Positions 1 through 8,988 of a stretch of 64,000 nt of DNA are shown here, piece by piece (position 1 is the first letter of the stretch; each line of letters starts with the position of its first letter). The translations under genes and the position numbers were made by a program. The stretch covers positions 434,001-498,000 of the forward strand of contig NZ_CP126963.1 in assembly GCF_002871945.2 (NCBI RefSeq), in the 5' to 3' direction. Below the pieces are notes generated by a model. It was not told the DNA's origin and did no database searches. It was given only the letters and a program-made list of their open reading frames with translations. The DNA comes from Gleimia hominis (GTDB taxonomy: Bacteria; Actinomycetota; Actinomycetes; Actinomycetales; Actinomycetaceae).

Positions 1-2721
1 TACTACCTGCTTGACATGTTCCCATTCCCGTCCGGCGCTGGCCTGCACGTTGGGCACCCTCTGGGGTATATCGCCACGGACACGATGGCGCGCTACCACC
101 GGATGAAAGGTGAGAACGTGCTGTACACCATGGGGTTTGACGCGTTTGGTTTACCCGCGGAGCAGTACGCGATCTCCACCGGCCAGCACCCGCGCATAAC
201 TACGGATCAGAACGTGGCGAACATGCGTCGCCAGCTGCGCCGCATTGGGCTTTCGCACGATTCGCGCCGGTCGTTCCAGACCACGGATTCGGACTACGTG
301 AAGTGGACGCAGTGGATTTTCCTCAAAATCTACAACTCTTTCTACGACGAGAACGCGGTTGCGCCCGACGGTTCCCAGGGCGCGGCCCGGCCGATTACAC
401 AGTTGCGTGACGAGTTCGCCTCCGGTGCCCGCGAAACCGGTGGAAAACCTTGGGATCAGATGGATGAGGGGGAGCGCGGGGAACTGCTCGACCAGTACCG
501 CTTGGCGTACGTGGCAGAAGCGCCCGTCAACTGGTGTCCGGGTTTAGGTACGGTGCTTGCAGATGAGGAAGTTACTAACGAAGGCCGATCTGAACGCGGT
601 AACTACCCGGTTTTCAAATCTCGGTTGCGCCAGTGGATGATGCGCATAACCGCGTATGCTTCCAGGCTGGCGGATGATCTGGAGACCGTGGATTGGCCAC
701 ATAAGGTGGTTGCCCAGCAGCGGAACTGGATTGGTCGCTCTCACGGCGCGTACGTGCACTTTGCGGTCGCTCCGGGGCAGGGGAGTGCGCTGGAGCAGTT
801 GGAAGTGTTTACCACGCGCCCGGACACGCTGTTTGGCGCCACATTCATGGTGGTTGCCCCCGAACACCCGCTTGTTGGTACCGATTCGGTTACCGTGCCA
901 GATTCTTGGCCTGAGGGCACGCGGGCAGCCTGGACGGGTGGTTACGCTAGCCCGCGTGAAGCGGTGCAGAGTTACCGCGATTGGGCGGCTGCGCGTACGG
1001 AAGAGGAACGCACTGCAGATGGTGGGCAGAAAACCGGGGTGTTCACCGGGGTGTTTGGGACGAACCCGGTGAATGGGAAGCAGATCCCAGTTTTCATTGC
1101 CGACTATGTCCTAATGGGGTACGGCACCGGAGCGATCATGGCGGTGCCAGCTCATGACGAACGTGACTACGAATTTGCGAAGCAGTTCGATCTGGATATT
1201 GTCATCACGATTCAGCCTGGACCGGACCATGAGGAAGGCGCGTGGACGGGCGATGGGCAGATCGTGAACTCTGCCAATGACGCGATTAACCTCAATGGTT
1301 TAGATAAGGCGCATGCGATCGAGAAGGTGACGAAGTGGCTGGATCGCGCCGGAGTGGGCCGCGCCGCTACAACGTTCCGGTTGCGTGACTGGTTGTTCTC
1401 GCGCCAGCGGTACTGGGGGGAGCCGTTCCCAGTGGTTTACGACGAGCAGGGGCGGGCGCATGCTTTACCACAGTCGCATTTACCAGTTACTTTGCCGGAG
1501 GTAGATGACTTCCGTCCGCGCACATTCGACCCGGATGATGCGAACTCTTCGCCCGAAGCGTCGCTCGGCCGGGCACGCGACTGGGTGGAGGTGGAGCTGG
1601 ACCTCGGGGACGGATTAAAAACCTACCGCCGGGATACGAATACAATGCCGAACTGGGCGGGGTCCTGCTGGTACGAACTGCGGTACGCAGATCCTCATAA
1701 TGAAGAAATGCTGATTGATCCGCAAAACGAGCAGTACTGGATGGGGCCGCGCCGCGACGGGGAATCTGGTGGTACGGACCTGTACGTTGGGGGTGTGGAG
1801 CATGCGGTGCTGCACTTACTGTACGCGCGGTTCTGGCATAAGGTACTGTTCGACCTCGGCTATGTGTCTTCTTCAGAGCCGTTCCACAAGCTCTTCAACC
1901 AGGGGTACGTGCAGGGCTACGCGTTCACAGATGCGCGCGGTCAGTACGTGCCCGCCGCTGAGGTTGAGGGGGATGAGCAAACCGGCTGGACGTACCGGGG
2001 CGAGCCCGTTGAGCGTGAATACGGGAAGATTGGTAAGTCCCTCAAGAACGTGATTAGCCCAGACGAGATTTGTGACGAGTACGGGGCGGACACGTTCCGA
2101 CTGTACGAAATGTCGATGGGGCCGCTGGAGATCTCTCGGCCTTGGGATACGCGGGCGGTAGTTGGGTCATACCGATTCTTGCAACGCTTGTGGCGCAACG
2201 CGATAGATGAGAAAACTGGTGCGCTTACCGTGTCCGAAGAGCCAGCAGACCTGAAAACGCGCAAACTGGTGGCTCGCACTATTCACGAGGTCACGGACGA
2301 GTACGAGCACATGCGTTTGAACACGGCGGCGGCCCGCATGATCGTGTTGAATAACCACCTGACCGGGTTGAAGCAGGTGCCGCGTGAGGCGATGGAACCA
2401 CTCATTTTGATGGTTGCGCCGCTGGCTCCGCACATTGCGGAGGAACTATGGCAGCGGCTTGGGCACACGCAGTCACTCACGCGCGAACCCTTCCCAGTTG
2501 TTACAGACGAGTCACTGCTGGAAGAGGACGCGGTCACGTGCGTGGTGCAGATATCTGGTAAAGTTCGGGCGCGGCTGGAAGTGAAACCTTCTATTGATGA
2601 GGATGAGCTAAAACAACTGGCGCTCGAAACTGAGGCAGCTCAAAAAGCGCTGGGTGGGCGGGAGCCACTGAAAGTGATTGTGCGGGCTCCGAAACTGGTC
2701 AGCATCGTCCTTCCTAAGTAG
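1..2721 (+). CDS. leuS: Leucyl-tRNA synthetase, 5' end cut by the window
   Basis: Class I aminoacyl-tRNA synthetase that charges tRNA-Leu in the cytoplasm. The reading frame is open from base 1, so the true start lies upstream; about 906 residues are present. The HIGH-type signature reads HVGH at residues 16-19 of the visible part, and the KMSKS-type signature is KIGKS at residues 676-680 (bases 2026-2040), a form I know from other actinobacterial LeuRS. Between them lies the CP1 editing region, with the [11 protein letters not shown] motif near base 811, then the anticodon-binding C-terminal part. The frame is intact to the TAG stop. The missing N-terminus is probably only a few dozen residues. 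Confidence 0.97.
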   Translation, partial: YYLLDMFPFPSGAGLHVGHPLGYIATDTMARYHRMKGENVLYTMGFDAFGLPAEQYAISTGQHPRITTDQNVANMRRQLRRIGLSHDSRRSFQTTDSDYVKWTQWIFLKIYNSFYDENAVAPDGSQGAARPITQLRDEFASGARETGGKPWDQMDEGERGELLDQYRLAYVAEAPVNWCPGLGTVLADEEVTNEGRSERGNYPVFKSRLRQWMMRITAYASRLADDLETVDWPHKVVAQQRNWIGRSHGAYVHFAVAPGQGSALEQLEVFTTRPDTLFGATFMVVAPEHPLVGTDSVTVPDSWPEGTRAAWTGGYASPREAVQSYRDWAAARTEEERTADGGQKTGVFTGVFGTNPVNGKQIPVFIADYVLMGYGTGAIMAVPAHDERDYEFAKQFDLDIVITIQPGPDHEEGAWTGDGQIVNSANDAINLNGLDKAHAIEKVTKWLDRAGVGRAATTFRLRDWLFSRQRYWGEPFPVVYDEQGRAHALPQSHLPVTLPEVDDFRPRTFDPDDANSSPEASLGRARDWVEVELDLGDGLKTYRRDTNTMPNWAGSCWYELRYADPHNEEMLIDPQNEQYWMGPRRDGESGGTDLYVGGVEHAVLHLLYARFWHKVLFDLGYVSSSEPFHKLFNQGYVQGYAFTDARGQYVPAAEVEGDEQTGWTYRGEPVEREYGKIGKSLKNVISPDEICDEYGADTFRLYEMSMGPLEISRPWDTRAVVGSYRFLQRLWRNAIDEKTGALTVSEEPADLKTRKLVARTIHEVTDEYEHMRLNTAAARMIVLNNHLTGLKQVPREAMEPLILMVAPLAPHIAEELWQRLGHTQSLTREPFPVVTDESLLEEDAVTCVVQISGKVRARLEVKPSIDEDELKQLALETEAAQKALGGREPLKVIVRAPKLVSIVLPK

Positions 2722-2746
2722 CGGCCCGGGCATTGGCGCGTCGCGC

Positions 2747-2811
2747 TTGCCTGGGCGCGCTTACGGTGGTTGCCTGGGCGCGTTTACAGTGGTTGCCTGG
2801 GCGCGCTTACG
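2747..2811. repeat. 23-bp tandem repeat downstream of leuS, 2.8 copies
   Basis: Units begin at 2747, 2770 and 2793 and share TTGCCTGGGCGCGCTTACGG, with a few substitutions (CTTACGG versus TTTACAG); the third copy stops after 19 bases. The array starts 26 bases after the leuS stop, in the gap between leuS and the convergent amylase gene. The sequence is not derived from the leuS tail. Confidence 0.85.
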
Positions 2812-2878
2812 CATGCGACAGCAAGGCATCGCCGTTGCACTGCTGTCGCATGCCCACGCAAGGCCCCGCCCGGGGCGG

Positions 2879-4203
2879 TTACGGGATTTGTGGGTATCCG
2901 ATGGCTGCGTGGTGCAGACCGTCTTCGCTGGGGGACAGCAGCCATTGCCGGATTCCGCTCAGCATCTCGTGGTCTACCGGAACCGGGGTGCTAGCAGTAT
3001 TTAACATCACTGTTAGTGCCTGCCCGTTAGCACCCTTACTGCAGTAGCGGATCTGTTCGTTATCGAGGTACTCCACGTGCGTGCGCGCGGTCATTAACCA
3101 CGGGTGCTGCGCCCGTAATGCAACGAGTTCCTTGTATGCCCTCAGAATTCTTTCTCGCGCGCATTCCAAGCCGCGTTCTTAAGCGAATCGGGAAGTGGGG
3201 GACGGATTGCGTCGTCCCCGCCGAGGCGCTCTTCTTTTACACCACCCCAACCGAACTCGTCGCCGTAGTAGATTGATGGGATTCCGCCTACCGTGAAAAG
3301 AATCACCGCGGCGGTAAGAGCCTGCGCATCTCCGTGAACTTGCGACACGATCCGGGTGACGTCGTGGTTAGACACAAATGTTTGCGGCACAAACGTGTCT
3401 AGGAACTCGTTGTGCCGGCGCAGCGTCCAATCCAGTTCGAAGAAGTTCCGTTCGCGCACACTAGACCACGTTGCTTTCCACAGTTCGTATTCCGTGAGGG
3501 AATCCCACCCGGATGCCCGCACCAGCGCGGGGTAGTCGCCGTGAATAACTTCGCCGCAAAACCACGCGTTTGGAAACTGTTCGCGAACAGGTGGAAGGAT
3601 CTGGGTCCACGTTGCCGGGTCGAGCGCGTATGCGGCATCTAACCGCCAGCCGTCTGCCCCGGCTTCTAACCAGTACCTCATTACCCGCTGAATATAGGTG
3701 AGCACCCCCGAGTGCTCATGGTTCAACGCGGCGAGCCCAGTGTGTCCCTCAAACGTGTCGTACTGCGGAAGGGAACCGGCGGACCACCCCTGCCAGTTGA
3801 CGCGAAAGAAATCCGCGTACTCACTGCGCGGCCCGTTTTGCGCAAGATCCAGCAAGTATGGATGGCGCGATCCCACGTGGTTGAACACGCCGTCTAACAC
3901 TACTTTCAACCCCTTCGCGTGGGCAGCATGAACTAGGGTGTCGAAATCATCACGCGTTCCCAGGCGGGGGTCAATCGTGTAGTGATCGACCGTGTCATAC
4001 CCGTGCGAGTACGAATCGAAAATCGGGCCCAATAGGATTCCCGTTGCTCCCAAGTTCGCGGCGTGATCGCACCAGGGAACCAAGTCCGCGAGGGTGTGGC
4101 GCGGAGGGGAATCCGGTTGCTTACCGTCCAACTTCGCGTTCACCGACGGGGCTCCTAAAGCACCCAGGGGGAAAACCTGCCACAATACTTCGCTGCGTTC
4201 CAT
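2879..4203 (-). pseudogene. Alpha-amylase family (GH13) gene with a -1 frameshift
   Basis: Alpha-glucan-hydrolysing GH13 enzyme without a signal peptide, so likely cytosolic. The first frame (4203 to 3142) holds the (beta/alpha)8 barrel with all four conserved regions: DGVFNH at 104-109, GWRLDA with nucleophile Asp189, the acid/base Glu218 in FCGEVI, and NHD at 279-281. It then stops. The C-terminal beta-domain continues in another frame (about 3166 down to 2879, beginning ARERILRAYKELVALR). The join lies near 3150-3156, where one missing base would restore a protein of about 445 residues. I see no good slippery heptamer, so a mutation or sequencing error is likelier than programmed frameshifting. 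The catalytic residues all precede the break; the lost part is the stabilising C domain. Confidence 0.8.
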
Positions 4204-4255
4204 GCTTCCATTGTCGCATTTTCAATGGGACACAGCCGATGGTAAGAATAGGGGT

Positions 4256-5059
4256 ATGCCAGAAGGACACGTTCTCCACCGCCTTGCGCAGCGGTTTAAC
4301 ACCGATTTCACGGGGTGCGCACTCCAGATATCGTCCCCGCAAGGGCGGTTCGAATCCGCGGCTAAACAGCTGACGGGCCAGGCACTGACGGGGGCTTTTG
4401 CGCATGGAAAGCACCTGTTCCTCCAGTTTGGCCAGCGCTACATCCACATTCACTTGGGATTGTATGGCAAGTGGGGCTTTGAATCGTTTGAGGGGCAGGT
4501 ACCCGCCGCTGTCGGCCAAGTACGCCTGCAAATCATCCGCTCCGGGGAGGTTGCGAACTTGCGCGGGCCAAATCGGTGTGAACTGGTAGAACGCGCCGAA
4601 GTGGAGGAAATACTGGCCAGGTTAGGGCCAGATCCGCTGCATCAAAGCGACGACTCGTGTGCGAGGTTTTGTGCGAATATTCGTCGCTCTTCGCGTGCAA
4701 TTGGGGAACTGGTGATGGACCAGTCGGTGGTGGCCGGGCCCGGGAATATCTACCGCGCTGAAGCACTGTTCCGAGTGGGGATCTCTCCGTTCCGCGCTGG
4801 AAGTCGCACGGGTGAGCGTCGCCTCATGCGACTGTGGGACGACCTGGTGGAGCTGATGAGCGCGGGGGTGGACACGGGCATAATCACAACTGTTTCACCC
4901 ACCGACCGGCCTGATCCAGCTTTGGAGCACGATCCGGAAGCCTCCCGGTTTTACGTGTATCACCGCACCGGCCGGCCCTGCCTGGTGTGCGGAACCCCAG
5001 TTAAGGAAAAGCGTGTGGCAGGGCGGCGCCTGTTCTGGTGCAGCCGATGCCAACGCTAG
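4256..5059 (+). CDS. nei: Nei1-type DNA glycosylase/AP lyase (Fpg/Nei family)
   Basis: Base-excision repair enzyme that removes oxidised bases and cleaves the abasic site. The start at 4256 gives MPEGHVLHR, in which Pro2 and Glu3 form the catalytic N-terminus after Met removal, so longer upstream starts cannot be right. The 267 residues comprise the beta-sandwich N-domain, the helix-two-turn-helix region around MDQSVVAGPGNIYR, and a C-terminal zinc finger with two CxxC pairs (CLVC and CSRC). It resembles mycobacterial Nei1 more than Fpg. The stop overlaps the end of the convergent acetyltransferase gene by four bases. Confidence 0.92.
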   Translation: MPEGHVLHRLAQRFNTDFTGCALQISSPQGRFESAAKQLTGQALTGAFAHGKHLFLQFGQRYIHIHLGLYGKWGFESFEGQVPAAVGQVRLQIIRSGEVANLRGPNRCELVERAEVEEILARLGPDPLHQSDDSCARFCANIRRSSRAIGELVMDQSVVAGPGNIYRAEALFRVGISPFRAGSRTGERRLMRLWDDLVELMSAGVDTGIITTVSPTDRPDPALEHDPEASRFYVYHRTGRPCLVCGTPVKEKRVAGRRLFWCSRCQR

Positions 5060-5550
5060 GACAGCGCTTCGAACCCGAGGTAGTCGTACAGCTGCGCTGC
5101 GCGCGTATACGCCTTGTTGAACCGCATTCCGATTGATGAGTACCCCAGGTCTCCGGCCCGGCTAGCGACCTCCCCAATTAGCGCAGTGGCGATCCCTTTT
5201 GACTGCACTTTGGGGTTGACAACTAGATCCACGATGAACGGTTCATCCTTCGGGAGGTCATCCCACGGGGGATCCACCGTGGTTAAAATTGCGCCTACGA
5301 GTTCGCCGTCTTGCCACGCACCGACAAAGAGGTTGTCTAGAACGCGTCCAAACGCACCGGAGAACGTCATGCGGAGCTCTTCAACGGCTTCCACTAGGTT
5401 TTCTGCTGTTTCGTCCGTGCCGTAGGCCACCAGGGTTAGCGAGGCGATTGCAGGAATGTCGAACCGGGTGAGTGTCGCAAGCTCTACCCCCGCCGGTTTT
5501 GACAATCCCGATAAGGCCTCCAGTTGGGCTTTTAATGTGAGTTGTGACAT
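5056..5550 (-). CDS. GNAT-family N-acetyltransferase
   Basis: Predicted acetyl-CoA-dependent N-acetyltransferase of 164 residues. The GNAT core is visible in the C-terminal half: a beta-strand (FIVDLVVNPK) followed by the acetyl-CoA pyrophosphate loop QSKGIATAL, then the terminal strand with YDYLGFEAL. The N-terminal 80 residues are less conserved. The substrate cannot be told from sequence. It stands alone, convergent with nei, and its last four bases overlap the nei stop. It may act on a small molecule rather than a ribosomal protein, but nothing nearby decides this. Confidence 0.85.
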   Translation of the reverse strand: MSQLTLKAQLEALSGLSKPAGVELATLTRFDIPAIASLTLVAYGTDETAENLVEAVEELRMTFSGAFGRVLDNLFVGAWQDGELVGAILTTVDPPWDDLPKDEPFIVDLVVNPKVQSKGIATALIGEVASRAGDLGYSSIGMRFNKAYTRAAQLYDYLGFEALS

Positions 5551-5605
5551 ACCTCTACTTTATGCCCTTATATGCAGGTAATCACGCGTTTGAGGGATTA
5601 GCGGC

Positions 5606-5730
5606 GGGTTCCACCACCTCACGAGCCTGCCCGAACAGGGGGTTGGGTTCCACGCGCGATTGCCCGAACGGGGTTTGGGTTCCGCGCGCGAGATTGCCCG
5701 AACGGAATCTGGTTTCCACGCCCGAACCGC
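5606..5730. repeat. Imperfect tandem repeat, about 32-39 bp units, between acetyltransferase and cysE
   Basis: The motif GGGTTCC (GGTTTCC in the last copy) followed by CACG-rich sequence and TGCCCGAAC recurs at about 5606, 5645, 5677 and 5711. Spacing varies from 32 to 39 bases, so the units have decayed or carry small indels. It fills most of the gap between the acetyltransferase start and the cysE stop. Confidence 0.75.
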
Positions 5731-5753
5731 GGCTAGTTGAACGCCGAGGCGAG

Positions 5754-6338
5754 TTAAATGTAGAGGGTAGGGTCTATAATCAGGTCTGCGTTAGAGCATT
5801 CACTGGTGGCTGGCCGCAGTTTCGCTGGCACTCCAATTGCCACGTGGTCGGCGGGAACGTCTTTAACGACGACGGCGTTCGCCCCTACTTTTGCGCCCGA
5901 ACCGATGGTGATGGGGCCGAGCACTTTGGCGCCCGCGCCGATCATCACGTTAGATTCCACAGTGGGGTGGCGTTTGCCCTGCGTCATGGAAACTCCACCG
6001 AGGGTTACTCCGTGGAAAATCACGACGTCATCGCCAATTACCGTGGTTTGACCAATCACCACGCCAATCGCATGGTCGATAAAAACTCGCCGTCCGATTT
6101 GTGCCTCAGGGTGAATATCAACTGAAGTGAGCATCCGGGTGAGGGAAGAAACGATGCGGGCAAGTGTTTTCAAACCCCGTTCCCACAGGCCGTGCGAAAT
6201 GCGGTACCCCCACAGGGCGTGCACGCCCGCGTAGGTGAGGGCCACTTCCAGTTTCGACCGCGCCGCCGGGTCCCGGTTCATGGCATTACGCAGGTCTTCG
6301 CGAATAAGCTCGCGGATCTTCAAGGTTTGGGACGCCAC
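5754..6338 (-). CDS. cysE: Serine O-acetyltransferase
   Basis: Transfers acetyl from acetyl-CoA to L-serine, giving O-acetylserine, the first committed step of cysteine synthesis. The 194-residue protein is the short form seen in many Gram-positive bacteria. It has a helical N-terminus (residues 1-60) and a left-handed beta-helix built of hexapeptide repeats from about 75 to 165, with the conserved [10 protein letters not shown] and FHGVTLGG segments holding the catalytic histidines. It lies 187 bases downstream of cysK on the same strand, so the two make consecutive enzymes of one pathway. A hairpin in the gap may reduce read-through from cysK. Confidence 0.95.
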   Translation of the reverse strand: MASQTLKIRELIREDLRNAMNRDPAARSKLEVALTYAGVHALWGYRISHGLWERGLKTLARIVSSLTRMLTSVDIHPEAQIGRRVFIDHAIGVVIGQTTVIGDDVVIFHGVTLGGVSMTQGKRHPTVESNVMIGAGAKVLGPITIGSGAKVGANAVVVKDVPADHVAIGVPAKLRPATSECSNADLIIDPTLYI

Positions 6339-6441
6339 TGGTGTGTACTCTCTTCTCGTGTTCCGTACTTACGGTTTAGATTCTATCGGGGCCGCACGGC
6401 ACCTGCGTTAGGGGTAACTCGTTAGGGGGAGGGGGGGAGTT

Positions 6442-6476
6442 AACTGGGCCGGGCCCGAATGCGACCCAGCCCAGTT
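6442..6476 (-). terminator. Hairpin between cysK and cysE
   Basis: An 8-bp inverted repeat (AACTGGGC at 6442-6449 with GCCCAGTT at 6469-6476) encloses a GC-rich partly paired interior. It lies just downstream of the cysK stop. No T tract follows on the minus strand, so it could be an attenuating or RNA-stabilising hairpin rather than a strong terminator. Confidence 0.45.
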
Positions 6477-6525
6477 GCTTAGCACCTCACTTCACGCTGC
6501 ATGCCCAGTTTGTGGGCACCGCTAG

Positions 6526-7473
6526 TTACTTCAAGTAGTCCTTCCACAGTGGGGTAGACAGGTAACGTTCCCCGGTGTCAGGCAAAATCGTCACCACCGT
6601 CTTACCGGCCGCGTCACTGCGCGCAGCCACCTGCTTACTGGCCCACAGGGCCGCTCCAGAAGAAATACCAACCAGCAGGCCTTCTTGCGCCGCAGCCTGT
6701 CGCGCAAAGGCCAATGCTTCGTCGGTTGGAACCGTAATCACTTCGTCCACCAGGTCCGCCGCGTAGTTTTTAGGAACAAAATTCGCGCCGATCCCTTGAA
6801 TCCCATGAGGTCCTGCGTGTCCCTCAGAAAGAAGTGGTGACTCTGCTGGTTCCACAGCGACAACGCGCAAGTTCGGGTTCTTTTCTTTCAAAGTGCGGGC
6901 CGCGCCCGAAATGGTGCCGCCCGTGCCCACCCCGGCCACGAGGAAGTCCACATTGCCACCGGTTTGTTCCCAGATTTCCTCCCCGGTGCGCACCTGGTGA
7001 ATGTGCGGGTTCGCGGGGTTCGTGAACTGGGACGCCAAAACGGCTCCTGGGCGTTTTTTAACCACGTCAGCGGCGGCATCAACCGCGCCCTGCATCCCAT
7101 CTTTCGGTTCGGTGAGAATCAGTTCTGCACCAAACGCCCGCATGAGTGCGCGGCGTTCCACCGACATGGACGAGGGCATGGTGATAACAACTTTGTACCC
7201 GCGTGCCGCTCCGACCATCGCGAGGGCTACCCCGGTGTTCCCAGACGTGGCTTCTACAATCGTGCCGCCGCTGCGCAGTTCCCCGGATTCTTCTGCGGCG
7301 TCCACAATTGCGATCGCGATCCGGTCTTTAACTGACCCTGCTGGATTGTAGGCCTCCACTTTCGCGAGCACCCTAGCGTTCTCGCCGGTAATACGGTTGA
7401 TTTGAACCAGAGGCGTGTTTCCAACGGCTTGCGTGATGTTTGAAGCAAAGTTTGCTGAAACAGATTCTGACAT
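6526..7473 (-). CDS. cysK: Cysteine synthase (O-acetylserine sulfhydrylase)
   Basis: PLP enzyme that makes cysteine from O-acetylserine and sulfide. The 315 residues show the family motifs in order: PLP-binding Lys49 in NPAGSVKDR, the substrate loop TSGNTG at 76-81, and the phosphate-binding GTGGTISG glycine loop near the middle. The length is typical of CysK rather than the longer cystathionine beta-synthases. The cysE gene follows on the same strand, and CysE-CysK complexes are well known, so coupled expression is expected. The 226 bases upstream hold no gene I can support and no recognisable riboswitch. Confidence 0.96.
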   Translation of the reverse strand: MSESVSANFASNITQAVGNTPLVQINRITGENARVLAKVEAYNPAGSVKDRIAIAIVDAAEESGELRSGGTIVEATSGNTGVALAMVGAARGYKVVITMPSSMSVERRALMRAFGAELILTEPKDGMQGAVDAAADVVKKRPGAVLASQFTNPANPHIHQVRTGEEIWEQTGGNVDFLVAGVGTGGTISGAARTLKEKNPNLRVVAVEPAESPLLSEGHAGPHGIQGIGANFVPKNYAADLVDEVITVPTDEALAFARQAAAQEGLLVGISSGAALWASKQVAARSDAAGKTVVTILPDTGERYLSTPLWKDYLK

Positions 7474-7699
7474 GATGAAAATCCCTAACTAATTGGCATC
7501 GGTTAATAATGGTCTTTAGTGGTCTACGGGTACATGGGCGCAGCAGTCACCGGCTCGCACAAGGCGCAGAATTGGCAACGCGGTAAAGCCATGCACCCTA
7601 CAGACACGTGCAACAGCTACCGTGCTGCTGAAAGATCCTCTTAACAAAACGTGCCGTGTTCATCACGGTTACGATCCTAACGGCAACCACACTCGAGTG

Positions 7700-8338
7700 C
7701 TACCGCGAAACTGGTTTTTCCACTGTCAGCGGATCCAGTTCTTCAACCGGCACGGGTTCAGACGCTACCTCAGCGATTAAACTTCCTATTCTTGAGGCCA
7801 GGGGCTCGTCCGTGCTGAACACTAACTGCACCCGGTTGGTGTACGCCGCATCCAGGATTTGCGCGTGACGGGCCCGCAGCTGCGCTTCAAGCCTGCCGGC
7901 CACATCGTAGTCAACGGTGACGCGGAACCTGCGTTGGTCTACCAGCTGCACCACTTGGCAGCGATCCAGGGTTTCGGACACGGAGGTTGAATACGCGCGG
8001 ATGAGCCCGCCGGCCCCCAGCAGAGTTCCGCCAAAATACCGGGTCACCACCGCGGTCACATTAACCAGTTTGTTTTGAAGCAGGACCTCCAGCATAGGAG
8101 GGCCCGCAGTGCCGGACGGCTCCCCATCGTCACTGGAATGCCCCACTTCGTTCATGCCGTCTGGCTTCACCACGAATGCGGAACAGTTGTGGGTTGCATC
8201 GGGGAACTCTGTTTTTATCTCACTGATGAAAGTGCGTGCCGCGGATTCAGTTGGGGTATGCGCAACAGTGGTGATGAAACGTGACCGCTGCACCTCCAGC
8301 TCATGGCGCACCAAACTACCGGATTGTATGCTCCGCAC
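7700..8338 (-). CDS. YigZ/IMPACT family protein
   Basis: Conserved protein of the YigZ/IMPACT family, which in eukaryotes contacts the Gcn1 system and in bacteria has no settled function. I place the start at the GTG at 8338 because AGGAGG lies seven bases upstream; the ORF could extend to 8413, but with no ribosome site. The resulting 212 residues contain the UPF0029 N-domain, with HELEVQRSRFI near the start, the HNCSAF and DDGEPSGTAG segments, and TRYFGGTLLGAGGL, followed by a C-terminal DUF1949-like ferredoxin fold. It is monocistronic. Confidence 0.9.
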   Translation of the reverse strand: MRSIQSGSLVRHELEVQRSRFITTVAHTPTESAARTFISEIKTEFPDATHNCSAFVVKPDGMNEVGHSSDDGEPSGTAGPPMLEVLLQNKLVNVTAVVTRYFGGTLLGAGGLIRAYSTSVSETLDRCQVVQLVDQRRFRVTVDYDVAGRLEAQLRARHAQILDAAYTNRVQLVFSTDEPLASRIGSLIAEVASEPVPVEELDPLTVEKPVSR

Positions 8339-8546
8339 TCTGCTTCCTCCTAAAACACCCCTCCTAACGTATCGTATTATTGAAACCAAGCGGGCCTCAC
8401 TTTGAAGACCCATAGCCGTGAGCGTTGGCTACGCTCACAATCGGGCGCGTAGCACATCAGTCATGCTGACTACTGGTTGCTGTGCCTACCGATCCTCACC
8501 ACCGAGAACCTTCACTCGCTGTGACGTAGTTCCTTACCGCTTTTCT

Positions 8547-8574
8547 TTGAACCTACCTGTAGATTTGGTATGCT
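8547..8574 (+). promoter_or_regulatory. Candidate promoter for rpmF
   Basis: TTGAAC (8547-8552) and TATGCT (8569-8574) are separated by 16 bases, with a TG just upstream of the -10 element. They sit 47 bases before the rpmF start. The elements match the housekeeping sigma consensus moderately well, and no other candidate in the gap is better. Confidence 0.5.
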
Positions 8575-8620
8575 AACCAGGTTAGTAATTGGTCATCTTT
8601 AATAGAGGAGCGGCAAGCAA

Positions 8621-8791
8621 ATGGCAGTTCCAAAGCGGAAAATGTCGCGTGCGAACACGCGTACGCGCCGAGCTACCTGGAAGGCTAAGCTCACTGACCT
8701 GGTGACTATTCGCGTGCAGGGTCGTGAGGTCCGCGTGCCGCGTCGCCTGGTGAAAGCTTACAAACTAGGTCTGGTAGATATCGACAGCTAA
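8621..8791 (+). CDS. rpmF: 50S ribosomal protein L32
   Basis: Small structural protein of the large ribosomal subunit, 56 residues. The translation begins [17 protein letters not shown] and continues with the basic [13 protein letters not shown] region, which is characteristic of bacterial L32. This copy has no CxxC pair, so it is the zinc-free type, often used by actinobacteria together with or instead of a zinc-containing paralogue. A GAGGAG ribosome site precedes the ATG. It is free-standing here, without the yceD gene that often precedes rpmF, and a hairpin follows it. Confidence 0.95.
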   Translation: MAVPKRKMSRANTRTRRATWKAKLTDLVTIRVQGREVRVPRRLVKAYKLGLVDIDS

Positions 8792-8809
8792 TCGCTGTTT
8801 ACCCTATCG

Positions 8810-8834
8810 GTGCCCCTGGGGAAACCAGGGGCAC
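8810..8834 (+). terminator. rpmF terminator hairpin
   Basis: A perfect 10-bp stem (GTGCCCCTGG with CCAGGGGCAC) encloses a GGAAA loop 18 bases after the rpmF stop. Only ATTTGTG follows, so the T tract is short. Confidence 0.75.
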
Positions 8835-8988
8835 ATTTGTGTAACTAACCGGCCAACGGTCGTACGATATCAACACGTGTTTAGCATTTGCTAGGCTGTA
8901 AACAACATGTCGTTCTCTTTAACCTCAATGATGCGATGATAATGTGACTGCGCGTAGTAGTCACAGTTGAAAGTTCAGGTGTTTAACT

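Noticed and set aside
1615..1815. Long antisense ORFs inside leuS and other GC-rich genes
   Set aside because: They follow from codon bias of the real gene on the other strand and have no recognisable protein features.
3142..3169. Programmed -1 frameshift in the amylase gene
   Set aside because: No X-XXY-YYZ slippery heptamer or following structure is evident; a mutation or sequence error is simpler.
7474..7699. Possible riboswitch or small gene upstream of cysK
   Set aside because: No conserved riboswitch core or credible ORF was found in these 226 bases.
8414..8546. Possible tRNA or small RNA upstream of rpmF
   Set aside because: Some short inverted matches occur but no cloverleaf or stable structure with a terminator was found.
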